Shown here in pieces: positions 7,353 through 13,883 of a stretch of DNA of 24,203 nt. Location of the stretch: the IMG/VR virus record IMGVR_UViG_3300003690_000072, positions 1-24,203 of that record. One strand, written 5' to 3'. Position numbers and translations under genes: made by a program. The notes below the pieces were generated by a model that worked only from the letters and a program-made list of their open reading frames with translations, searched no databases and was not told the DNA's origin. Position 1 is the first letter of the stretch; each line of letters begins with the position of its first letter. Source of the DNA: a virus.

Positions 7353-8558
7353 TCACATTGGCACCTCTAAGCCATTTCGATCAAAAGCGGTCTCCCGCAT
7401 AAAGCAGGGACCGCAATTTCCACAGTGAACTTCACCCCCGTAATAACATGACCACGTCAAGCCATAGGGAACCCCCAGGGATGTCCCCAGCTTCACGATC
7501 TCATGCTTCATCATCCCTCCCACCGGGCTGATCAGCTGCACATGCCCACCATCATGAACGGCATAATCCAAGGCGTGGCCGAGGAGGTTGGTGAACTCCT
7601 CTTCGTTATCAGGGAACGCACCGCTCTCCTCCAGGTTGTTGCCCAGGGCGACGAACGAATACTCGTTCGCCTCCGCATAAGCCACGGCATGGGCGAGCAT
7701 CAGTAAGTTCCTGGCTGGAACCCATTCATGAGCATACTCAGCCCCCGCTTTGCCCTGGGATATAGAGCCGCCGGTAAGCAATGGAGATTGCCCCGTGAAT
7801 GAAGAATAGTCGATGTCTAAGAAAACAACTTCTCGACGTAGATCATCCGCTATCTTCTGAACCATCTGCACCTCCCTGGACTCTGCCCTGCACCCGTATC
7901 GGAAATGAAGCAGGTCCACCTCATAACCCTTGGCAACCAGATCGTATGCGACGGTGGTGCTGTCCAGTCCAGCGGAGCAAACCACCAAAGCCCTGGAGGT
8001 CGTTTCCCGAGGCAACGGGAGGGAATCCCCGCTGATCAGGTCTGTGACGGTATAGGGTTGAAGGCGGCCAGGGCGCAGACCAAAGCCACACTCAGGGAGC
8101 AGGTGTCGCTCCATCGAACTGAAGTACGTGACCCCTGCAATGCGTAGCAGGTGGAGGGGCTTATAGTTGACTGCTGCATACACCGTGTCTGAGGACACCG
8201 CTGCGATCGCAAAGCTGCCCTGCACCTTGCCTAGTGAACAGGCAACAGAACGCAGGGAGGAGCGGTCAATAACCCGTGGCAAGACCATCGAATCCACCTC
8301 GCCCGGCAACGCCCCCAGCTCCACGTCGTTGGCTATCGTGCCATTGTGAACGACCCCGTCGTAGGGTTGGTCCTCTGCATCCCAGACCTCAGTCGTCGGG
8401 GTGGCCCTCCAGTTCCCCAGGTACGCCACCTGCCCACCAGCCAGATCGTACCGTTGCATCTGGCCGCCATCCCGCCCCCGATCCTTCGCCCGCTCTGCGA
8501 TCCGGTGGAGGATGCCCAGATCAGGGTCGTTCCCTACTGCCCCGAAGATGCTACAGAT
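7353..8558 (-). CDS. gat-queC: Gat-QueC: class II amidotransferase fused to 7-cyano-7-deazaguanine synthase
   Basis: The C-terminal half is QueC, which makes preQ0 from CDG with ATP: ATP-pyrophosphatase loop SAGLDST at residues 195-201 and zinc cysteines C371, C379, C382 and C385. The N-terminal half is a class II glutamine amidotransferase: C2-S-I-F-G, R51, H71-N72-G73 and a following E-V-D-S. Gat-QueC fusions are known from archaeosine synthesis in archaea and from phages with deoxyarchaeosine; the amidotransferase half is taken to supply ammonia that turns the nitrile into a formamidine. The nucleophile must be the residue after the initiator, and the only codon there is ATC 8558, with GGGGG 8 nt upstream. 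The first ATG (8459) would delete the catalytic Cys and 32 more residues. The proposed start overlaps dpdA by 25 bp. Confidence 0.92.
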   Translation of the reverse strand: MCSIFGAVGNDPDLGILHRIAERAKDRGRDGGQMQRYDLAGGQVAYLGNWRATPTTEVWDAEDQPYDGVVHNGTIANDVELGALPGEVDSMVLPRVIDRSSLRSVACSLGKVQGSFAIAAVSSDTVYAAVNYKPLHLLRIAGVTYFSSMERHLLPECGFGLRPGRLQPYTVTDLISGDSLPLPRETTSRALVVCSAGLDSTTVAYDLVAKGYEVDLLHFRYGCRAESREVQMVQKIADDLRREVVFLDIDYSSFTGQSPLLTGGSISQGKAGAEYAHEWVPARNLLMLAHAVAYAEANEYSFVALGNNLEESGAFPDNEEEFTNLLGHALDYAVHDGGHVQLISPVGGMMKHEIVKLGTSLGVPYGLTWSCYYGGEVHCGNCGPCFMRETAFDRNGLEVPM

Positions 8559-9418
8559 TGCAATCGCCCCCGTTCTTCTAGGAACTCATAAGACCTGAAC
8601 AGAGCACCCACCTCAAACGTCGTCGTCTGTGCCAGATAGTACGTTGTGCCGACGGACCTTTCCATGTCCATGCCCCGATAAACGTGATGAACGTAGGACA
8701 TAAGAGATGCTACACCCCTCCCGCTATCCCAGCTCGTCGAGTTCGCCCCACCTCTCCAATGGGCTGACTTACTCAGACGGGCTATCTCGCCCTGAGTGAA
8801 CCCCACCTGGAGACAAGACCGGACGAAGCTTTCGGGGGGTCGCTTGGCGAACTCCTGTCTGCCTAACGTCTTCATCTGTCCTCCCCCGATGTAGTACATG
8901 AAACTGCCATAGCGCTGAACAGATGTGACGCTGCTGGCATCTACGCTGGTCGGGCGATAATGCTTGATGAAATTATGATCGGAGAACCCCAACCAGTGAA
9001 CCGGGCGACCCTGGTTGTTCTCCATGAAATAGCGGATGTAGTTCTTGTTCCCCTTGCCGCTCACGATGCCCCCAAACATGACGAGCGGGGATTGCCGGTA
9101 GTATTCGTCCAACACCTCCAGGTCGCCACCCCTGGTGAATACAGGCAGGGCATCAACGCCCGCATCCAACATCCGCAGCCAATTCTCTTTCGTTTTGATC
9201 GGGTCACCGATGACGTCCAGCTGGATGAAAGACACGTCCCAGGAAGAGGGGAACGAGCGGATGAACCGGAGGTAATCGTTCATCACTATTGGCTCCCCCA
9301 ACGTCCAGGCGCTATACGCCCCGGAGTCTATCAGGAGCCGAAACCTGGCCGGGTCTTGCTCACCCAGTAAACGCCAGAAACCCCCTGCGCTCTGCTCCCA
9401 ATACGGGAACGAAATCAG
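8534..9418 (-). CDS. dpdA: DpdA-like DNA transglycosylase (TGT paralog)
   Basis: DpdA-type enzymes are paralogs of tRNA-guanine transglycosylase that swap guanine in DNA for a 7-deazaguanine base. Counting from CTG 9418, D31-S-G-A-Y-S matches the TGT D-S-G-G-F active-site motif, F-I-Q-L-D-V-I-G-D-P is at 64-73, G-G-I-V-S-G at 116-121 forms the base-binding turn, and D160 in T-S-V-D-A-S is the probable nucleophile. Length 294 residues fits phage DpdA. The start is unusual: no ATG, GTG or TTG lies between the upstream in-frame stop and D31. CTG 9418 has AAGG 8 nt upstream. The TTG at 9301 would remove D31. It sits directly between the ParB-like gene and Gat-QueC. Exact DpdA subclass is not resolved. 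Confidence 0.88.
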   Translation of the reverse strand: MISFPYWEQSAGGFWRLLGEQDPARFRLLIDSGAYSAWTLGEPIVMNDYLRFIRSFPSSWDVSFIQLDVIGDPIKTKENWLRMLDAGVDALPVFTRGGDLEVLDEYYRQSPLVMFGGIVSGKGNKNYIRYFMENNQGRPVHWLGFSDHNFIKHYRPTSVDASSVTSVQRYGSFMYYIGGGQMKTLGRQEFAKRPPESFVRSCLQVGFTQGEIARLSKSAHWRGGANSTSWDSGRGVASLMSYVHHVYRGMDMERSVGTTYYLAQTTTFEVGALFRSYEFLEERGRLQSVASSGQ

Positions 9419-9428
9419 GAAATTAACC

Positions 9429-9995
9429 TTAGCCGACCTGGACGCCGTTCCAGCCCTGGGTTCTAACGTAGTCTGTGACAGCTTCCGTCACCTCATCTCT
9501 CAGGTCTTCTGGAAACGTGACCCTGAAATGGCCGTCCATCGAAGCGTCGAGGGGAGTGATCCGGTTGATTATGTCGGCGTCAGCAACCCAGTCGTCAATC
9601 TGGGCTTGCAACTCATTCGTAATGAGGCGAATCTGCTCGTTCTGAATATCTACCCCCTGGAGAAGCTTCCGCAGCTGGGAATCATCCGCAATAGCCATCG
9701 CAGCCAGGGGATCGAGGGTCAGGAGCATCTGATCAGCTTCCTCCTCGGTCACGTCGACAATAAGAACAGGCACCTCCTGGTCTCCCATGATCTCTCGACG
9801 GAGGTGCCCGTCTATAAGTTCCAGCCCATCCTCGGTCTCTCTGGCGATCATAGCATCTGCGAAACCGATCTCCTCAAGAACCCCCTGCATGGCGGCCGCC
9901 TGATTCGGTGGATGGGATCGCCAGTTCTTGGGGTTGGCTCTCAGCTGGGAGGCTGGGACTCGTCGCAGTTCCTTGACCCGATCCTTGAAAGCCAT
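9429..9995 (-). CDS. ParB/Srx-fold nuclease-like protein next to dpdA
   Basis: A 188-residue protein with a ParB N-terminal-like domain: V-P-A-S-Q-L-R-A-N-P-x-N-W-R at about 13-26, then E-L-I-D-G-H-L-R-R-E at about 68-77 (equivalent of ParB box II), P-V-L-I-V-D-V and a T-L-D-P-L-A-A-M-A motif common in phage ParB-like proteins. ParB folds in phages act as CTPase, DNA-binding or nuclease modules. DpdB, the partner of bacterial DpdA, also has a ParB-like domain, so a DpdB-like role is a reasonable inference. The gene starts at ATG 9995 with GGAGGG close upstream, and its stop lies 10 bp before the proposed dpdA start. The frame is open up to 10145, but that extension has no ribosome site. Confidence 0.82.
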   Translation of the reverse strand: MAFKDRVKELRRVPASQLRANPKNWRSHPPNQAAAMQGVLEEIGFADAMIARETEDGLELIDGHLRREIMGDQEVPVLIVDVTEEEADQMLLTLDPLAAMAIADDSQLRKLLQGVDIQNEQIRLITNELQAQIDDWVADADIINRITPLDASMDGHFRVTFPEDLRDEVTEAVTDYVRTQGWNGVQVG

Positions 9996-10032
9996 GATCC
10001 CTCCATGCTGGTTGCCAATCGTCAATTGCGTC

Positions 10033-10061
10033 ATACTAGCACACGGAGGAACGGGGGGGAA
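10033..10061 (-). promoter_or_regulatory. Candidate extended -10 promoter for the modification operon
   Basis: On the minus strand an extended -10 element TGCTAGTAT lies at 10041-10033, about 40 nt before the ParB-like start codon. At 17 bp spacing the -35 position reads TTCCCC, a weak match, so the extended -10 would have to carry recognition. The interval upstream of the modification operon is the natural place for a promoter. Pattern only. Confidence 0.35.
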
Positions 10062-10082
10062 GCTGGGGGGGTTGTGTGGGGG
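10053..10082 (+). other. G-run tract (G-quadruplex candidate)
   Basis: Three G runs of 7, 7 and 5 bases are separated by 5 and 6 bases on the plus strand, in the gap between the VRR-NUC stop and the ParB-like start. Seven-base runs can supply two G-triplets each, so an intramolecular quadruplex is possible. The mRNA of the operon carries the C-rich strand, so the G strand is the transcription template. Confidence 0.45.
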
Positions 10083-10116
10083 TGCGCCTACAACTAATTG
10101 GCTCACACTAGAACGA

Positions 10117-10455
10117 TCAGGCCAGCACGGCCTCCAGCTGATCAACGTGTTCGGGGTATCGCCAGAGGTAGAACTCCACCCCTGGGATGCCCTGGAGCCC
10201 CACCTGCCACCGTTTCTGATGATCGGTCACCGGTGCCTTGCGCCTCGATCTGTCGTCCCAATCCGCATGACCTGGGTCGTACTTCAACTCGGCGAAGACC
10301 AACCGGGTGCCACGGACCAGCACCAGATCGGGGAACCCTGGGTCTGACCGCTGGGAGTTGTGGGTGTGGTAGATCAACCCCCACCCAGCAAGCTCTGCCG
10401 AGGTTCTAACGTGTTGGGTGAAGCTTCTTTCGTTTTCAATTATGATCATAGTCAT
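10117..10455 (-). CDS. VRR-NUC domain nuclease
   Basis: A 112-residue stand-alone VRR-NUC protein, a PD-(D/E)xK-fold nuclease common in phages and proposed to process branched DNA. The sequence shows E-x-x-F-T-Q at the N-terminus, the G-F-P-D-L-V-L-V-R-G strand with catalytic Asp, then F-A-E-L-K giving the E-x-K pair, D-H-Q-K-R-W helix and a terminal Y-L-W-R-Y-P. ATG 10455 follows AGGTGGG by 4-5 nt; an upstream in-frame start at 10476 is less well placed. A strong hairpin overlaps its ribosome site. It follows the RecA-like ATPase, consistent with a replication/recombination job. Confidence 0.88.
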   Translation of the reverse strand: MTMIIIENERSFTQHVRTSAELAGWGLIYHTHNSQRSDPGFPDLVLVRGTRLVFAELKYDPGHADWDDRSRRKAPVTDHQKRWQVGLQGIPGVEFYLWRYPEHVDQLEAVLA

Positions 10456-10463
10456 AAGTCCCA

Positions 10464-10502
10464 CCTGATCCCCCACACCCCTTAAGGGGGTGGGGGGTCA
10501 GG
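10464..10502 (-). terminator. Strong hairpin between helicase-like gene and VRR-NUC
   Basis: CCTGA-C-rich and G-rich-TCAGG arms pair around a central CCCCTTAAGGGG, with one bulge. There is no U-run after the stem, so it is not a textbook intrinsic terminator. The 3' arm includes part of the AGGTGGG ribosome site of the nuclease gene, so it may instead limit translation. Confidence 0.5.
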
Positions 10503-10542
10503 GCTATAGCCTCTTAATGGGATTATGGGGGATTAAACCGCC

Positions 10543-11853
10543 TTAGACCCCCAGTTCCTCAGTGATCGCCCAGACAGGCCCCTTGTGGCCGTTCTGATCG
10601 ATCCCAGGCACGCTCTCGAACCGCTCGTCCTTGGTTAGCTCTACCGACACGTCATCGTCCTTCAATCCCAGTTCACTCGCAAGCTCTCCGGTGGAGGTTG
10701 CACCGGCCTGGGTTATCAGGTGGTGCGCCCTATCAGCTGTCGGCATCGATAACATTAGCTGGGCGCTCTGACGGATATCGTAATAGTCCAGGGTTATCCC
10801 ATCAGGTAGCCAATTCATCTTGAACCCACCGGCCTCGTAGAGCGGGCCGGTGTTGGACTTGCGGTGGTGTAGGGCAAAGGACGCAACCGTGGAACCCTTC
10901 GGTTGATCGTTCTGGAGCTCGAAAACGTTTCGGGGAATGTTGATCCAATAAACCGACCCGAATGGACTGCTGCCCCCTGTCATCTTCTTTCTCCCCTCAT
11001 GGGATACGTGGGCCAGTATCAGGGTGTTCAGCGGTTGGTCGTGTGGGCCTAATCTCCTAAGGGCTTCAAAGAACGCAAGGGTGGCCGCACTGCTCTCGGG
11101 CTCCCCACCACACGCCGGTCCAGCCGAGTCCACGATCACGGTTCGGATGTTGAGTCGGGCCACCTCCTGGCGCAGGAACTCCACGGCGTCCCAGATCGGC
11201 CCAGCCATGAACCGGTAGAACACAAAGGCGGTGCGCCTGCTCTCATGGGCGTCAGGATCAACCCAATCGCCCGACGTGATGCCGCTGGCGTCGAGGATCA
11301 TCTTGTTGCGCCAGTACGTCAGGTCTTCAGACGTTTCCCAGTCCAGGTATAGCGTGTTGGACTGGATCGCCTGTCTTCCCCCCACACTCGTGCCGGTGTG
11401 AAGGGCCGATGCGAACACAAGGGCCAGAGCTGATTTCCCGATCCCTCCAGGGCCGTATACCAGGGACGGCAATCCCTGCCAGACAACCCCCTGCAAGACC
11501 TCGGTGGTGGGGCGGGGGTTCTCCATGTTGCCCAGGGAGATCACCGGCGCCCCCGCTCTGAATTTCGGCAATACCATCTTTTTTATTTGCGTGAATCGTT
11601 GTTGCCAATCGGCACGCTCCGACACCCTCTCGATCTCCCGAATTGCGGTTGTGAAGGTGCCTGTTATCTCCTGGCGTACCGGGCCGAACAGGTGGGGATT
11701 AAGCTCTGATTCATCGATCACCTCGATCTCTGCGTCGATCTTCTTGTTGCGGTGACCGTACCATTCGCAGATGGTCACGATTACACCCTCGTCCCAGCGG
11801 ACGATGTAGAGGTCGCCTTCCTCGGTAATGGTTGGAATGGACAGGTTGTTCAT
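10543..11853 (-). CDS. RepA/RecA-like P-loop ATPase (AAA_25 type)
   Basis: A 436-residue ATPase of the hexameric RepA/DnaB-related group. Walker A GPGGIGKS is at 134-141, an acidic D-W-E-T-S follows strand two near 171-175, and Walker B V-I-V-D-S is near 239-243. L-I-L-A-H-V-S-H at 278-285 and a G-S-S-P-F-G-S sensor-like loop at about 294-300 match the family. The C-terminal 80 residues look like a winged helix (T-G-E-L-A-S-E-L-G-L). Likely roles are replicative helicase or loader. No polymerase or primase is visible in the window. The ATG at 11853 overlaps the upstream stop as ATGA, although its AGGAGG is rather far (about 14 nt), so coupling probably matters. Confidence 0.85.
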   Translation of the reverse strand: MNNLSIPTITEEGDLYIVRWDEGVIVTICEWYGHRNKKIDAEIEVIDESELNPHLFGPVRQEITGTFTTAIREIERVSERADWQQRFTQIKKMVLPKFRAGAPVISLGNMENPRPTTEVLQGVVWQGLPSLVYGPGGIGKSALALVFASALHTGTSVGGRQAIQSNTLYLDWETSEDLTYWRNKMILDASGITSGDWVDPDAHESRRTAFVFYRFMAGPIWDAVEFLRQEVARLNIRTVIVDSAGPACGGEPESSAATLAFFEALRRLGPHDQPLNTLILAHVSHEGRKKMTGGSSPFGSVYWINIPRNVFELQNDQPKGSTVASFALHHRKSNTGPLYEAGGFKMNWLPDGITLDYYDIRQSAQLMLSMPTADRAHHLITQAGATSTGELASELGLKDDDVSVELTKDERFESVPGIDQNGHKGPVWAITEELGV

Positions 11854-12191
11854 GGGGGTAGGGGTGTCCCTCCTTTCTGGGGCTGGGGCTTGCGGGGTTG
11901 ATCCCGGCCGCTGGGGGTGTAGGGCGGGGCGTACCGCTGAGCGAATTGGGGCTGCTCAGCGGACTCCAGCCGCTCCAATACCTCTGCCAGCTGGCGCAGG
12001 GAGTCACCCAGATCGACATCGGAGCGTTCAGCGGTGTTGGCGCCTGAACGCCGCAGGGCGTCTGCCCTAAGACAGACGCCCCACGCATTGATCCGGTAGT
12101 CGTGTAGGGTGCAAAGCGCCTCGGTGCAGATCACCGGGCCACCATTGCATCGATCTGGGCAATCAGGGTTGTTGCAATCAGTTGCTACCAC
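11850..12191 (-). CDS. Hypothetical Cys-rich N-terminus protein
   Basis: A 113-residue protein I do not recognise. The first 45 residues hold six cysteines (including C-N-N-P-D-C-P-D-R-C and two more C-x4-C-like positions) plus a His, suggesting metal binding. The middle is helical (L-R-Q-L-A-E-V-L-E-R-L) and the tail is Pro/Gln-rich and probably disordered. The start is GTG 12191, overlapping the upstream stop with no good ribosome site, so it depends on coupling. Position before the helicase-like gene suggests a replication accessory, but this is not shown by sequence. Confidence 0.65.
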   Translation of the reverse strand: MVATDCNNPDCPDRCNGGPVICTEALCTLHDYRINAWGVCLRADALRRSGANTAERSDVDLGDSLRQLAEVLERLESAEQPQFAQRYAPPYTPSGRDQPRKPQPQKGGTPLPP

Positions 12192-13024
12192 GGAAAGTCT
12201 GTGACCGCTGCGTCCAGGGATGTAGAGAGCAACTCGGCAAGCCCCGTTACCGTGTTCCCATCCGTGGACAGGTAGGCACCCGAACTGGAATAGCCCGCCT
12301 CAGTCAACACCCTGGAAATGTCCCCAGATTTCCAGCCCTTGTTCAGGGTGTAATCCCGCAGCTGCGTCTTGTTTTCGACCTTGGAGTAGTCGGCCACCTC
12401 CACCACCACGGCCCCCATTTCCTGGGCAGCTTTGACCAGGGGGGAGTCGGGCGGCTCATCTGCCCCCCGATCCAACGGGAGCCAGTCGTCGTTATAGTTT
12501 CCACGGGCAATCAACTCCATCAGATCGACGGCGTCGTTGAAAGCGCCCCCCGCCTTCATCAGGGAGTCAAAGTTCTCAAACCACATCCCCGCCGCCGCCA
12601 TCCTAGACACCGCATGCATTGCCACGCCCCGTTGGACTCCACCCTTGGCCGTTGGTGCGCCCTGGGTGGCGCTTAGAGGCGCATTAGCCGGGCCAGAGGT
12701 GTCATGGGTCTGACCTCCAGGGCTGGGCCCCGCATACGGGCGAACGGCCGTCATGTTGTAATCCAACATGTAACCCGGCTCGGTTCCGTCCACGTCCCCC
12801 TCCGGTATGTCGCCCTTGTTGATCCAGTACGGGCTGCGCCGGTATGGCTGCATGGTGGCCATCACCTCGGTCCCCGTGGCCGGGGGTGGCCCCTGCTTCT
12901 TGTTCCAGCTGATAAACCGGAACATCTTCTCCCCAAGCTCTGGGATCATGGCGTCGACTGAGTATTTCCAGCCGCCGTCCTTGACCTCCATGATGGATGC
13001 CTGAGTTTCCACCTGGTACGTCAT
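12185..13024 (-). CDS. Hypothetical protein with acidic-aromatic C-terminal tip
   Basis: A 279-residue protein of unknown family. The N-terminal 90 residues look beta-rich (V-E-T-Q-A-S-I-M-E-V, F-R-F-I-S-W-N, G-T-E-V-M-A-T-M). A Gly/Pro/Ala-rich linker spans about 100-130, followed by a helical and mixed C-terminal domain. The last residues are T-D-F-P-W, resembling the acidic-hydrophobic tips that single-stranded DNA-binding proteins use to recruit partners. With the helicase-like gene and a nuclease downstream, a ssDNA-binding role is possible but unproven. ATG 13024 follows AAAGGAG by 7 nt; the frame is open to 13156 but that part overlaps the upstream gene without a ribosome site. Confidence 0.72.
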   Translation of the reverse strand: MTYQVETQASIMEVKDGGWKYSVDAMIPELGEKMFRFISWNKKQGPPPATGTEVMATMQPYRRSPYWINKGDIPEGDVDGTEPGYMLDYNMTAVRPYAGPSPGGQTHDTSGPANAPLSATQGAPTAKGGVQRGVAMHAVSRMAAAGMWFENFDSLMKAGGAFNDAVDLMELIARGNYNDDWLPLDRGADEPPDSPLVKAAQEMGAVVVEVADYSKVENKTQLRDYTLNKGWKSGDISRVLTEAGYSSSGAYLSTDGNTVTGLAELLSTSLDAAVTDFPW

Positions 13025-13464
13025 CGGGTGCTCCTTTCGTCCTTCTCGTAAAACTTGATTGACGGGCGATCCTTCTGGACCTTCCTTGCCCGTTCGATAA
13101 TCGCTCGATGCTCCCCGCCCAGGTTGGCCAGAGACCGCCCCTTGCTCATGTTCCATTTCTCTGGCGTTTGCACCGTCTTTTCCCCGGCAGGGTAATAGAT
13201 GCCCTTGAGGTCTTCTGGGTCGGTGATCTCACGCAGCTGTGCCAGTGCGGCGTAGTCGTAAGCCACGTCATATGACAGCCGGGTGATGCCATCGTCGTGG
13301 CGCACCATCGTGGCCCCCAGGGCATCCATCTGCTCGGCAATCGATCCTTCCAACAACCATTTCGCCTGCTGCATCGTGGAGATCGTACCGGTCAACTCCC
13401 TGAGTTCAACGCAAAGCTCTTCCAGGCTCAGGTCTTTAGTGTGTTCCACGCTTCGATAGTCCAA
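13021..13464 (-). CDS. Hypothetical phage protein (147 aa)
   Basis: An unrecognised protein whose first 60 residues form acidic helices with heptad-like leucines (L-S-L-E-E-L-C-V-E-L-R-E-L), followed by a mixed region with many Tyr and a basic C-terminus. Start chosen at TTG 13464 because AAGGAG sits 7 nt upstream; a GTG two codons before is too close to the same site. Its first 29 bp overlap the upstream HTH gene, and its end overlaps the next gene in TGATG-like fashion. It belongs to the replication-side operon. Confidence 0.68.
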   Translation of the reverse strand: MDYRSVEHTKDLSLEELCVELRELTGTISTMQQAKWLLEGSIAEQMDALGATMVRHDDGITRLSYDVAYDYAALAQLREITDPEDLKGIYYPAGEKTVQTPEKWNMSKGRSLANLGGEHRAIIERARKVQKDRPSIKFYEKDERSTR

Positions 13465-13672
13465 TGTCACTCTCCTTCTCTCCTGTATGAACACCGTTCA
13501 CCAGATGGCGACGACGGAACGGCAAGGGTATCAGCCACACGATCCCCCTGGGGGTGTCGATGAACTTGCACTCCCCCAGGGCACCCTTCTTTTTCAGCTG
13601 ATGCACACGTTGCCGGCTGATGCCGAAATGCTCGCTTGCATCCTTGACCGTTCCCCATCGCTTAGTCTCCAT
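13436..13672 (-). CDS. Small HTH DNA-binding regulator
   Basis: A 78-residue protein with a helix-turn-helix at about residues 9-30 (V-K-D-A-S-E-H-F-G-I-S-R-Q-R-V-H-Q-L), followed by a short wing-like strand pair and a basic tail, resembling excisionase/MerR-type or DUF-HTH regulators. ATG 13672 has GGGAGGT 5 nt upstream. A perfect 14-bp inverted repeat ends 14 bp before the start codon, so autoregulation through that site is a natural hypothesis. The inner ten bases of the repeat also occur in the strong promoter at 18.5 kb, which could make this protein the regulator of the whole transcription unit. Confidence 0.78.
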   Translation of the reverse strand: METKRWGTVKDASEHFGISRQRVHQLKKKGALGECKFIDTPRGIVWLIPLPFRRRHLVNGVHTGEKESDIGLSKRGTH

Positions 13673-13685
13673 GTTTCACCTCCCT

Positions 13686-13728
13686 GGTGGTGGTTGTTGA
13701 CGACAGTCTACCACCAACAACCACCACC
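13686..13728. promoter_or_regulatory. Perfect 14-bp inverted repeat upstream of HTH gene
   Basis: Arms GGTGGTGGTTGTTG (13686-13699) and CAACAACCACCACC (13715-13728) are exact complements around a 15-base spacer. Possible roles are an operator for the adjacent HTH protein or an RNA hairpin in the leader. No U-tract follows, so a simple terminator is unlikely. Confidence 0.7.
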
Positions 13729-13739
13729 CACCCGTTATC

Positions 13740-13883
13740 CTAGAAGTCCTTGGTGTCGGTGCATGGGCAATGACACCAGGGGTCGATGCACCGGTGCTTG
13801 TCCACCTCCTCGTCTCTCAGATGAGACCGCCAGCACGGGGCGCATATACGAAACTCGATGTCGCTCTCTTTACCCCCTGCCAT
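13740..13883 (-). CDS. Cys/His-rich mini-protein (47 aa)
   Basis: A 47-residue protein with C-A-P-C near residue 13 and a His-Cys cluster (H-R-C-I-D-P-W-C-H-C-P-C) near the C-terminus, enough ligands for one or two zinc ions. The family is unknown. The ATG at 13883 overlaps the DUF932 stop in TGATG, so translational coupling is likely. The frame is open further upstream, but that would lie entirely inside the DUF932 gene. Confidence 0.62.
   Translation of the reverse strand: MAGGKESDIEFRICAPCWRSHLRDEEVDKHRCIDPWCHCPCTDTKDF

Noticed and set aside
8459-8459. ATG 8459 as the start of Gat-QueC
   Set aside because: It would remove the class II amidotransferase Cys and 32 further conserved-looking residues that are in frame and uninterrupted upstream.
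9301-9301. TTG 9301 as the start of DpdA
   Set aside because: It lies downstream of the D-S-G-A-Y-S active-site motif, which is encoded in the same uninterrupted frame.
10464-10502. Textbook intrinsic terminator
   Set aside because: The stem is strong but no U-tract follows; the same holds for the other hairpins, so none is claimed as a proven terminator.
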